Below are positions 8,020 through 15,600 of a DNA stretch of 64,000 nucleotides, piece after piece. Origin of the DNA: Tenacibaculum sp. 190130A14a (GTDB lineage: Bacteria; Bacteroidota; Bacteroidia; Flavobacteriales; Flavobacteriaceae); NCBI RefSeq assembly GCF_964048965.1, contig NZ_OZ040189.1, forward strand, positions 1,054,001-1,118,000, given 5' to 3'. A model generated the notes under the pieces. It had not been told where the DNA came from. It worked only from the letters and a program-made list of their open reading frames with translations, and made no database searches. Each line of letters begins with the position of its first letter. The first letter of the stretch is position 1. A program made the position numbers and the translations under genes.

Positions 8020-8361
8020 GTGAAACCGGCAGAACTTTACATTCTAAATCAACCAGAACCTTTTAAATCAATATTGCTACATATACAGTTATTGGTTGAA
8101 AGTACTTTTCCGGAAGTAGTAATGCAATACAAGTGGAAAATTCCGGTATATTATTTAAACGGAAAGCAACTATGTTATCTAAATGCTTCCCATAAAAAAG
8201 GATATGTAGATGTTGGATTTTGGGCTAAAAATTTATTAGATGATTACAATGCACACTTAGTCTCAGAAAAGAGAACTGTTGTAAAATCACTTAGGTACAC
8301 TTCTGTAGAAGAAATTGATGAAAAAATTTTAATTGAAGTTTTACAAGTTATCGGACTTTAA
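8020..8361 (+). CDS. DUF1801 family protein
   Basis: A 113-residue protein with the DUF1801 (frataxin-like YdhG fold) pattern: an N-terminal helix PFKSILLHIQLLVESTFPE, the QYKWKIPVYYLNGKQLCYL core, then GYVDVGFW. Some relatives act as iron chaperones, but no function is shown here. The start is GTG at 8020, since no ATG fits the family N-terminus. A -7-like TACTTTTA at 8008-8015 lies so close that the mRNA could be nearly leaderless. The 3' end overlaps the convergent transglutaminase-like gene by 14 bases. Confidence 0.75.
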   Translation: MKPAELYILNQPEPFKSILLHIQLLVESTFPEVVMQYKWKIPVYYLNGKQLCYLNASHKKGYVDVGFWAKNLLDDYNAHLVSEKRTVVKSLRYTSVEEIDEKILIEVLQVIGL

Positions 8362-9322
8362 TTTTATACTCCAGTGCTAATTCATTATTGATATATATAT
8401 GTAAACTGGTATCACGTTTAGGATTTTTAAAATACAGATTAGTTAAACGCTCGTGTTTGTTTACTACTTGTGCCTTATGCAATATCTTATCGTGTAAATA
8501 AAGATAACGAATCTTATCTGATTTTGATAGCTTTTTTACCGTAAGACGTATTCTCTCTCTTTTGTTGATGATAATCTCTCCAACAGTAGGTGTTATAATT
8601 TCAATGTTGCTTTTTAAGAATGCATTTTGAAAGAAAGGATCCTCACAAAATTGTTGAAATTCTTTTTGTTTCATAAACCTTTTCCATTTTAAACCTGTAG
8701 CAAAATGGGTAAGTTTTAAAAACTTTTTTCGGGCATCAAAATACTTGAAATTAAGATGTTGCTGCCAAACATCTTTATACATATAACCAGAACCAAAGGT
8801 AACATCTATTAATAACCATCTATTATCAATGTTAACACTGTTCCAAACATGGTTCTTAGTTGTAGGTTTAATACCAATATCTTGGAAGGAGGTTTTGGTA
8901 TAACCAAAAATTAATTCATTCGGAATATCAATTAGGTTGCAAATTCTTTGAAAGAGATAGGCGTACCCCGTACAAAGTCCCTTCTTTTTAGAGAAGGCTT
9001 TTTGAGCGATTTCTTTCTTCTTTCTTTTTTTTATCCAATTTAAATCACTTTGATCATTGAAAACGATAAATTCTGGTTGGCGTAATAAATTAGAATCATA
9101 CAACATATAGTCGTATTTAATATTTATTCCAATCCAAGTGTATACTGCTCTTACCTTTTCAAGATTACTACCTTTAAAGTCGTAATTTATTTTTTTAGCT
9201 AGCTCTTCTATAGATGTTACTTCGGGATAGGAGCTAACTATTTGATCAACTTTTTTAAGGTTTTGAGCAAAAGAAAGTTGGTATAAGAAACCAAAAAATA
9301 AAATGAGTGTAATCTTTTTCAT
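8348..9322 (-). CDS. secreted transglutaminase-like domain protein
   Basis: A 324-residue protein with signal peptide (MKKITLILFFGFLYQLSFA-QN). The transglutaminase-like core carries the Cys in KGLCTGYAYLF, the His in NHVWNSVNI and the Asp in LLIDVTFGSG, the usual Cys-His-Asp triad of these cysteine-protease-fold enzymes. A C-terminal beta-rich region follows. Family members are peptidases or crosslinking enzymes; the substrate is unknown. It is a paralogue of the upstream gene 34 bases away, which has the same architecture, so the pair probably arose by tandem duplication and is one transcription unit. The 3' end overlaps the convergent DUF1801 gene. Confidence 0.8.
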   Translation of the reverse strand: MKKITLILFFGFLYQLSFAQNLKKVDQIVSSYPEVTSIEELAKKINYDFKGSNLEKVRAVYTWIGINIKYDYMLYDSNLLRQPEFIVFNDQSDLNWIKKRKKKEIAQKAFSKKKGLCTGYAYLFQRICNLIDIPNELIFGYTKTSFQDIGIKPTTKNHVWNSVNIDNRWLLIDVTFGSGYMYKDVWQQHLNFKYFDARKKFLKLTHFATGLKWKRFMKQKEFQQFCEDPFFQNAFLKSNIEIITPTVGEIIINKRERIRLTVKKLSKSDKIRYLYLHDKILHKAQVVNKHERLTNLYFKNPKRDTSLHIYINNELALEYKIKVR

Positions 9323-9356
9323 TTTTCTACATTGTTAAATATCAAAATATAAAAAA

Positions 9357-10307
9357 TTACTGAATTAAAAATTCTAAGACTACCTCGCCATTGATTAAAA
9401 GAAACAGTTCCTTCGCACCTTCGGGTGGAGTAATACTCAAAGTACTAATATTATTTTTTTGAGTTATTTTAGGTTGTACGGCAAACTGATACCCCAAAAA
9501 ACCTACCATAACACGTTGATCCCTTTTTAGATTTTCAAGTTTAATTTCTACCTGATTGTTGGTAGAGGTTAAAATTCCTTTTTGTGGAGCTATTAATTGT
9601 AAGTTAGATTTTAAAAAACTACTATCGTAAATAGGTTGGTTGTAAAAATCCGCAAGTTCCATACGTCCAATGCGTAATTGCCAAAGTTTATCGACAGGAA
9701 AGTGCGTTTTGAAATGTTTACTTTTAGGAATATTGTAGTAATATGGATTAAAACGACGTTGCCATTTACCATTCATCACGGCACCTGCTGCCCAAGTGGC
9801 GTCTAAAAAAATCCATTTGTTATGAAGCTTTACGGCATTCCAAGCATGGTTTGTACTATTTCTTGGGCGATTTATTTCTTGAGAAGTATTTCGGATATAC
9901 CCTTTAATAACTTCATTTTCTATTTGAAGTAAAGAACAAACTTTAGCCAAAGTTTGAGCATACCCTTCACAAACTCCTTTTCTAGTTCTGAGGGTTTGCT
10001 TTACAATATTGTCTTTTATTTCTCTAATTTTTTGAAGGCGTTCCGCTTCATCTCTATATCGAAAACTTACTCGTTTGTTTTTCGGATTATAAAAATCTTC
10101 TAAATCATATCGAATGTTTTGTGTTAACCAGAAAAAAGCCGCTTTAACTTGGTCTTCTTTAGAGTTAAAATCTTTTGAAATGGAAGTTGCTAAGTTTTCA
10201 GCAGTGATTAATTTGGGGTAAGAGGCCACCTTTTCTTGAATAGAAGAAAAGTCTTGACTAAATACTGAAAGAGAGGTGAAAAAGAGAAAAAATAAAAGTT
10301 GTTTCAT
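9357..10307 (-). CDS. secreted transglutaminase-like domain protein (paralogue)
   Basis: A 316-residue protein with signal peptide (MKQLLFFLFFTSLSVFS-QD). It has the transglutaminase core with Cys in KGVCEGYAQTLAKVC, His in NHAWNAVKLHNKW and Asp in FLDATWAAG. It shares domain order and motif spacing with the next gene downstream but is clearly diverged, so the copies are not recent. It is the first gene of the pair. kdsA lies 48 bases upstream on the same strand; I see no good terminator between them, so read-through from kdsA is possible. Confidence 0.82.
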   Translation of the reverse strand: MKQLLFFLFFTSLSVFSQDFSSIQEKVASYPKLITAENLATSISKDFNSKEDQVKAAFFWLTQNIRYDLEDFYNPKNKRVSFRYRDEAERLQKIREIKDNIVKQTLRTRKGVCEGYAQTLAKVCSLLQIENEVIKGYIRNTSQEINRPRNSTNHAWNAVKLHNKWIFLDATWAAGAVMNGKWQRRFNPYYYNIPKSKHFKTHFPVDKLWQLRIGRMELADFYNQPIYDSSFLKSNLQLIAPQKGILTSTNNQVEIKLENLKRDQRVMVGFLGYQFAVQPKITQKNNISTLSITPPEGAKELFLLINGEVVLEFLIQ

Positions 10308-10355
10308 GGTAAAATTATATGTTTAAGAAACAACTTTTATTATCAAAAATTGTGC

Positions 10356-11174
10356 CTATAAATTATTTATAGTTTTACGTATCGTTACTAAGTTATGAAG
10401 TAACTTCTCTAAATAATCTAAATGTAACATGTTTGCACCATCAGATTTTGCATTTGCTGGATCAAAATGCGTTTCCATAAATAATCCATCAACATTATTT
10501 ACTACACCAGCACGAGCGATGGTTTCAATCATATCTGGTCTACCTCCAGTAACACCACTCGATTGATTTGGTTGTTGTAATGAATGGGTAACATCTAAAA
10601 CAGTAGGTGCAAATTGACGCATAGTTGGAATACCTCTAAAATCGACAATCATATCCTGGTACCCAAACATAGTACCTCTATCGGTAATCCATGCCTTTGT
10701 GTTTCCTGCATCATGTACTTTTTTAACTGCATGTTGCATTGCTTCAGGGCTCATAAATTGTCCTTTCTTTAGGTTAACAACCTTTCCTGTTTTAGCAGCT
10801 GCAACAACTAAATCTGTTTGTCGAACTAAAAATGCTGGGATTTGTAAAACATCTACATAGGCTGCTGCCTTTTCAGCATCAGATACTTCATGAATATCTG
10901 TAACAGTTGGTACATTAAAAGTTTCAGAAACTTTACGTAAAATTTTTAAAGCTTTTTCATCTCCAATACCAGTAAAACTGTCAATTCTACTTCTATTTGC
11001 TTTTTTAAAACTCCCTTTAAATACGTACGGGATTTCTAATTTAGTTGTAATTTCTACAACCTTTTCAGCAATTCGCAATGCCATATCCTCTCCTTCAATA
11101 GCACAAGGACCTGCTAATAAAAAAAAGTTGTTAGAATCTGTATGTTTTATATTGGGTATAAGATTTAAGTCCAT
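10356..11174 (-). CDS. kdsA: 3-deoxy-8-phosphooctulonate synthase (metal-dependent type)
   Basis: KDO-8-phosphate synthase condenses phosphoenolpyruvate with arabinose-5-phosphate to make the lipopolysaccharide core sugar KDO-8-P in the cytoplasm. The 272-residue length is standard. Conserved blocks are LAGPCAIEGEDM, FKGSFKKANRSR, PTVTDIHEV, LQIPAFLVRQTDL, NLKKGQFMSP, ITDRGTMFGY and METHFDPANAKSDG. The Cys in GPCAIE replaces the Asn of the E. coli enzyme, which marks the metal-dependent class, and the E and D of ETHFDPANAKSD supply further metal ligands. Other KDO pathway genes are not in the window. Confidence 0.96.
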   Translation of the reverse strand: MDLNLIPNIKHTDSNNFFLLAGPCAIEGEDMALRIAEKVVEITTKLEIPYVFKGSFKKANRSRIDSFTGIGDEKALKILRKVSETFNVPTVTDIHEVSDAEKAAAYVDVLQIPAFLVRQTDLVVAAAKTGKVVNLKKGQFMSPEAMQHAVKKVHDAGNTKAWITDRGTMFGYQDMIVDFRGIPTMRQFAPTVLDVTHSLQQPNQSSGVTGGRPDMIETIARAGVVNNVDGLFMETHFDPANAKSDGANMLHLDYLEKLLHNLVTIRKTINNL

Positions 11175-11244
11175 TGGTAAAAATTTTGAACAAAATTAAG
11201 AAATTAAATTGGCTATCTTTAAGCTTTGAAACTAAATAAATATC

Positions 11245-12231
11245 ATGAAGAAAATTATTCTATCATTTGCAGTTATAGGTGCACTAACTGCTTGTAATCA
11301 GGCTAAAAAAGAAAAATCTACAGATAAAAAAGAAGAAAAGACAGCAAGTAAGGTGAAAGAAGTAGAAATAGACTCTGCTACTGTAAGAAAACACTTATAT
11401 ACATTAGCTTCTGATGAAATGGGAGGGAGAAAGCCAGGAACTGAGGGAATGGAAAAAGCAACGCAATACATAGAAAGTGAATATAAAAGAATTGGTTTAA
11501 AAACCTTTGACACTTTAACAACCTATCGTCAAAACTTCACTCATAATGGTATTGAAATGAGTAATATTATTGGAGTATTAGAAGGAAAATCAAAGAAGGA
11601 CGAATATGTTATTGTTTCTGCGCATCATGATCATTTGGGAATGAAAGAAAGTGGAGAAGGAGATCGTATTTTTAACGGAGCAAACGATGATGCTTCTGGA
11701 GTAGTTGGGGTATTGGCACTTGCAGAATATTTTGCAAAAAAAGGAATGAATGAACGCAGTATTGTATTTGTTTGTTTTACCGCTGAAGAAATGGGGTTAG
11801 TTGGATCTAAGTATTTTGGAAAAGATATTGATGCTTCAAAATTTGTTGCAGGAATTAATTTAGAATTGATAGCAAAAGAACCTAAAACTGGACCAAAAAC
11901 GGCTTGGTTAACTGGTTTTGATAGATCTGATTTTGGTAAAATAATTCAAAAGAATTTAGAAGGTACTGGGTATAAGTTATTTCCAGATCCGTATCCGAAA
12001 TTTAACTTGTTTTTCAGATCAGATAATGCTTCTTTAGCAAGATTAGGAGTTCCTTCTCATACGTTTTCTACGACACCAATCGATATTGATGCTGACTATC
12101 ATAAAGTTACTGATGAAGCAGAAACTTTAGATATGGGAGTTTTAACTGAAACGGTAAAGGCTGTTGCTAAAGGAACCGAAAGTATCATAAATGGAGTAGA
12201 TACGCCTACGAGAGTGGTAATAGAAGAATAA
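11245..12231 (+). CDS. M28 family zinc aminopeptidase, lipoprotein
   Basis: A 328-residue peptidase with a lipoprotein signal (MKKIILSFAVIGALTAC, Cys at residue 17) and a lysine-rich linker. The M28 metallopeptidase blocks are AHHDHLGM (first zinc ligand His, then Asp), NGANDDASG (bridging Asp), FTAEEMGLVGS (general-base Glu and a ligand) and the final His in DYHKVTDE. Such enzymes trim N-terminal residues from peptides in the periplasm or at the cell surface. It is monocistronic: a strong terminator follows, and the divergent kdsA lies 70 bases upstream. Confidence 0.9.
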   Translation: MKKIILSFAVIGALTACNQAKKEKSTDKKEEKTASKVKEVEIDSATVRKHLYTLASDEMGGRKPGTEGMEKATQYIESEYKRIGLKTFDTLTTYRQNFTHNGIEMSNIIGVLEGKSKKDEYVIVSAHHDHLGMKESGEGDRIFNGANDDASGVVGVLALAEYFAKKGMNERSIVFVCFTAEEMGLVGSKYFGKDIDASKFVAGINLELIAKEPKTGPKTAWLTGFDRSDFGKIIQKNLEGTGYKLFPDPYPKFNLFFRSDNASLARLGVPSHTFSTTPIDIDADYHKVTDEAETLDMGVLTETVKAVAKGTESIINGVDTPTRVVIEE

Positions 12232-12251
12232 AAAAATACATAGTTTGAAAT

Positions 12252-12282
12252 AAAAAAGGATCGCATCGCGATCCTTTTTTTT
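12252..12282 (+). terminator. terminator after M28 peptidase gene
   Basis: A long stem, A-rich and T-rich at the base, with core GGATCGC/GCGATCC (12258-12264 with 12268-12274), a 3-nt loop and a T8 tail. Confidence 0.9.
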
Positions 12283-12346
12283 GTTGACTATTTAAAATAA
12301 GTGTTAAGGTTTTTAGGTATGTGTTAAAGAAGTATTAAAAAATTAC

Positions 12347-12354
12347 TATATTCG
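12347..12354 (+). promoter_or_regulatory. -7 element upstream of the S8 protease gene
   Basis: TATATTCG is one mismatch from TAnnTTTG and lies 27 bases before the ATG at 12382. A clear -33 TTTG is not present, so support is partial. Confidence 0.35.
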
Positions 12355-12381
12355 CAATGTTTAAAAATTAATCCCTTCATC

Positions 12382-13872
12382 ATGAAAAAAACACTTTTAA
12401 GTCTAGCAGTGTTGCTAGCAGTGGTTTCTTGTTCAGATAATGAGTCTGTAGATTTACAAGAAACGCAAGCAGAAATTCTTTCAAAAAAAGAAATTAATCA
12501 AAAAATTGAATCTTCATTACAGCAAACAGGCGATTTTAAATGGACAGAGCAAGATGCTAACTTCATTTGGAGTGCTGTAAAACACGGAGAAGATATTTTA
12601 ACTGTAGGTTATGGAACTTCAAAAAATAATTTTGCAAGAAGTGCTGAAGCCGATAATATAAAAGAGCAGTTAATAAAATTAATTCATAATATAGAAGGTG
12701 CTTCTGCTAAAGGAAAAACAGAACTTTATGTAGATGAAAATGTAAACTACATTGATATCAAAGTAACGAATAAAGCTACTATTGAAACTTTATTAAAAGA
12801 TAGCAGAGTTCGTTATATCGAACCAAGTGCATACAATTTTTACCTTTCTAACAACAACACCCAAGAACGTTCAAGTTCTTCTGGAGGTTCTGGTTGTGGA
12901 TATGCTGGAGTAGCAACAGCATCTGCAGATTATAGAACTGTAGCGCCAGGAGCTAGAGTACCTTGGACTTTCGATAAACATAATATTCCGCAAGCTTGGA
13001 ATTATAGTACAGGAGCAGGAGTATCTGTAGCTATTATTGATACTGGATTATCTCCAGAACAAAAATGGATGAATCAGTATTTTAATGATGGATATTCTTC
13101 AGGAAGATTTGTTCAAAAGTATGGAACTTTCGTAGATTCTTGGTGGGCATGGTCTAATAATTATGATGGTGTAAATGATAAATGTGGACATGGTACTAGC
13201 ATGGCTTCTGTAGCAACGGCACCAAGAAATAATGATAATTTACCTGTAGGGGTAGCATACAATGCAAACTTAGTAAGCTATAGAGCAGTAGAGAATGTTG
13301 TGATAGATGATTATCATGAAAAAAGAGGAATTGTAGAAGCATTAACGGCTTTAGCAAATAGAAGTGATGTTAAAGTAATTTCAATGTCTTTAGGATATCC
13401 ATTTAGTATTGGAAATGTTTCAGATGCTATAAAGTATGCACACAGTAAAGGAAAAATGATTTTAGCAGCGGGAGGAACTTCTACCTCGTTTACAACTTGG
13501 TATGGAGTAATTTTTCCAGCAAGTATGAATGAAACAGTTGCTGTAACTGGAATTAAAGAAAACAGTTACTCTAAGTGTGATGTATGTCACTCAGGGTCTA
13601 AAATTGACTTTACAGTACAAATGCAAAGAACTAATGGAACTGATAACAAGGTACCTGTATTAAGTTATTATAACGGACAAGCAAATTATGTTGGAGGATC
13701 TTCTGTAGCAACAGCTACAACTGCAGGAATTGCAGCTTTAGTATGGTCTAAACATCCAACATGGTCTCGTGATCAAGTATTACAAAAAATGAAAGAATCA
13801 GCTGATTTTTATCCTAGTAAGCATTCAGAATATGGATATGGAAATATTGATGCTTTAAAAGCTGTTCAATAA
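12382..13872 (+). CDS. S8 family serine peptidase (subtilase), lipoprotein
   Basis: A 496-residue subtilisin-family protease with a lipoprotein signal (MKKTLLSLAVLLAVVSC). Residues of about 40-150 look like a propeptide. The catalytic triad is Asp in VAIIDTGLS (near residue 220), His in CGHGTSMASV (near 272) and Ser in GGSSVATATTAG (near 440). The oxyanion-region segment MILAAGGT replaces the usual AAGN, with Gly where many subtilases have the oxyanion Asn; this could lower activity or be a family variant. No T9SS sorting domain is present, so it is probably anchored to a membrane by its lipid. It is a single-gene unit with its own promoter and terminator. Confidence 0.9.
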   Translation: MKKTLLSLAVLLAVVSCSDNESVDLQETQAEILSKKEINQKIESSLQQTGDFKWTEQDANFIWSAVKHGEDILTVGYGTSKNNFARSAEADNIKEQLIKLIHNIEGASAKGKTELYVDENVNYIDIKVTNKATIETLLKDSRVRYIEPSAYNFYLSNNNTQERSSSSGGSGCGYAGVATASADYRTVAPGARVPWTFDKHNIPQAWNYSTGAGVSVAIIDTGLSPEQKWMNQYFNDGYSSGRFVQKYGTFVDSWWAWSNNYDGVNDKCGHGTSMASVATAPRNNDNLPVGVAYNANLVSYRAVENVVIDDYHEKRGIVEALTALANRSDVKVISMSLGYPFSIGNVSDAIKYAHSKGKMILAAGGTSTSFTTWYGVIFPASMNETVAVTGIKENSYSKCDVCHSGSKIDFTVQMQRTNGTDNKVPVLSYYNGQANYVGGSSVATATTAGIAALVWSKHPTWSRDQVLQKMKESADFYPSKHSEYGYGNIDALKAVQ

Positions 13873-13894
13873 AAAATCAATTAACTAATCTTAG

Positions 13895-13924
13895 AAAGCC
13901 TCGAAGTTATTCGAGGCTTTTTGT
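13895..13924 (+). terminator. terminator after S8 protease gene
   Basis: A 10-bp stem (13895-13904 with 13911-13920), a 6-nt loop and a T run, 22 bases after the stop codon. Confidence 0.88.
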
Positions 13925-13970
13925 ATTTTTATTGGGTATAGTTTTTGATAAAAACTTTAAAATGATACAT

Positions 13971-14495
13971 ATGAAATATATTAAGCTTTTAGGACTTCTT
14001 TTTTTTATAGGATGTGCTTCTGTGAATGTGGTTTCTGACTACGATTCAAAAACAAATTTTACGCAGTATAAAACATTCCTGTTTTTTGAAGATGCAGGGA
14101 AAGGATTAAATGAATTGGATGTAAAAAGGATTGAAAGAGAAATTATAGCAGGATTAGAATCTAAAGGGTTAAACACTGCAGAATCTCCTACCTTCTTAAT
14201 TAATATTGTTGCAGAAGAAAGAACTTCTGAAAATAGAAATACCATTGGAGTAGGTATTGGAGGAGGAGGTAATGTTGGTTTTGGTATTTCCGGTGGTATT
14301 CCAATAGGAAGAAAAAAGGTGAGTCAACAATTAATGATTGATTTTGTAGATGCAAAAACCAACGAATTAGTTTGGCAAGGAATAGCAAAAACAGAAATGA
14401 AAGTAAGAGCTACTCCGGAAGAAAGAAAAGCATATTATAAAAAAGTTATTGCAAAGATTTTGGAAGAATATCCACCAAAAAAGCCTCAAAAATAA
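13971..14495 (+). CDS. DUF4136 domain lipoprotein
   Basis: About 174 residues from ATG 13971 (MKYIKLLGLLFFIGC), a lipoprotein signal with Cys at residue 15. In-frame starts further upstream (TTG 13932, ATG 13962) would put extra residues before the signal peptide and are less likely. The mature part matches DUF4136: VVSDYDSKTNFTQYKTFLF at the N-terminus, a Gly-rich segment (IGVGIGGGGNVGFGISGG), then DFVDAKTNELVWQGIAKTEM. Members are envelope lipoproteins of unknown role. It lies between a terminator and the convergent phytase gene. Confidence 0.82.
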   Translation: MKYIKLLGLLFFIGCASVNVVSDYDSKTNFTQYKTFLFFEDAGKGLNELDVKRIEREIIAGLESKGLNTAESPTFLINIVAEERTSENRNTIGVGIGGGGNVGFGISGGIPIGRKKVSQQLMIDFVDAKTNELVWQGIAKTEMKVRATPEERKAYYKKVIAKILEEYPPKKPQK

Positions 14496-14510
14496 TTTGA
14501 GGCTTTTCTT
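14479..14510 (+). terminator. terminator containing the DUF4136 stop codon in its loop
   Basis: A 12-bp stem (14479-14490 with 14496-14507); the TAA stop (14493-14495) lies in the 5-nt loop, and T-rich sequence follows. It may act in both directions, also ending the phytase transcript. Confidence 0.82.
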
Positions 14511-14533
14511 TAACAACTACACACTACTATGTC

Positions 14534-15598
14534 CTAATCTAGTAATACATTTTTAGAGATTTTTCTCCAGTCAACTATTTTAAAATTTTGATGTAGACTA
14601 TCCTTTTCTTGTGTATTGGCTCCGTCTTGTGCTATAAAAATACCTTGAGGATATTTGCTTCCTAAGTTTTGAGAACTAACATCTATTCCATCGGTATCAT
14701 AGGTTCCGTCAATAATACTATCTTTTAAAGAGAAACTTTTAATATAGGCATTTGTTACTCTATCCAATACCGCATAGCTATTATTACCTTGAGAAGATAG
14801 AATAATGTATCCTTTACCATTTCCAGCATCATACAAAGTAACACCTTCAAAGTCTGATGCCATATTTTTGTCTTGGGTACTAATTACTTGAGTTGCTTTA
14901 ACAGAAGCTTCAGGCTCTGCATCAAATTTCCACAAGGCAGTGTCTTCTTCTCCGATATATACTTTACCATAAAAATCGTCAGCAACGATACCTTCTCCTT
15001 GGCTTTTAAGATTGAAATTTCTTACAAGTTTAGCGTCTATTTTAGCAGTATTCTCAAACAATTCCCATTGTTCAATACCTCCTTCTTTCCCAACCATAAA
15101 AACATATATCTTATTGGTTTTGGCACTTTTGTACATTCCTAATCCATAAACTTCATTAAGATTCGATTTGATTGGTCTTGCTGCAATTTCTTCTAATTCT
15201 CCAGTTGGTTGCACTGTTAAAATAGAAATTGTATTGGTGGTTCTATTGCTGGCAGTAACCACAGTAACTTCTTTTCCATTTAATAAAAAGCCATCACGAA
15301 TGTCTACATTATTTACACGTCCAATTTTATAAGTATACAATCGCTCTCCTTCTAAATTATAAACTTCTAAACCTTCTTTTTTGTTGGTGCCTATAATAGT
15401 TGATTTAGAAGGATCTGTCGGATGCACCCATATACAAGGATCATCAGCAGCATCGTCAAAAGAAGCTACAGGTGTTGTTTCTGCATCTGCTGTTAACTCA
15501 ATGATGTTAGAATTTTCAACTTGTGGAGTAGCTTTCTTTTCCTTTTTACAAGAAATCATACCAACACAAATAAGGGCTACTATAAAAATATACTTCAT
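14534..15598 (-). CDS. beta-propeller phytase, lipoprotein
   Basis: A 354-residue phytase of the beta-propeller (BPP) type, which hydrolyses phosphate from phytate with calcium. Evidence is DDPCIWVHPTDPSKSTIIGT, the family signature where the Asp residues bind calcium, then propeller repeats such as GLEVYNLEGERLYTYKIGRVNNVDIR, GLGMYKSAKTNKIYVF, GEGIVADDFYGKVYIGEED and FEGVTLYDAGNGKGYIIL. The signal MKYIFIVALICVGMISC indicates a lipoprotein. The start is 2 bases after the TonB-dependent receptor stop, so the two are translationally coupled; pairing of BPP phytases with such receptors is known in marine and soil bacteria and suggests phytate or phosphate-ester scavenging. Confidence 0.92.
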   Translation of the reverse strand: MKYIFIVALICVGMISCKKEKKATPQVENSNIIELTADAETTPVASFDDAADDPCIWVHPTDPSKSTIIGTNKKEGLEVYNLEGERLYTYKIGRVNNVDIRDGFLLNGKEVTVVTASNRTTNTISILTVQPTGELEEIAARPIKSNLNEVYGLGMYKSAKTNKIYVFMVGKEGGIEQWELFENTAKIDAKLVRNFNLKSQGEGIVADDFYGKVYIGEEDTALWKFDAEPEASVKATQVISTQDKNMASDFEGVTLYDAGNGKGYIILSSQGNNSYAVLDRVTNAYIKSFSLKDSIIDGTYDTDGIDVSSQNLGSKYPQGIFIAQDGANTQEKDSLHQNFKIVDWRKISKNVLLD

Positions 15599-15600
15599 GT

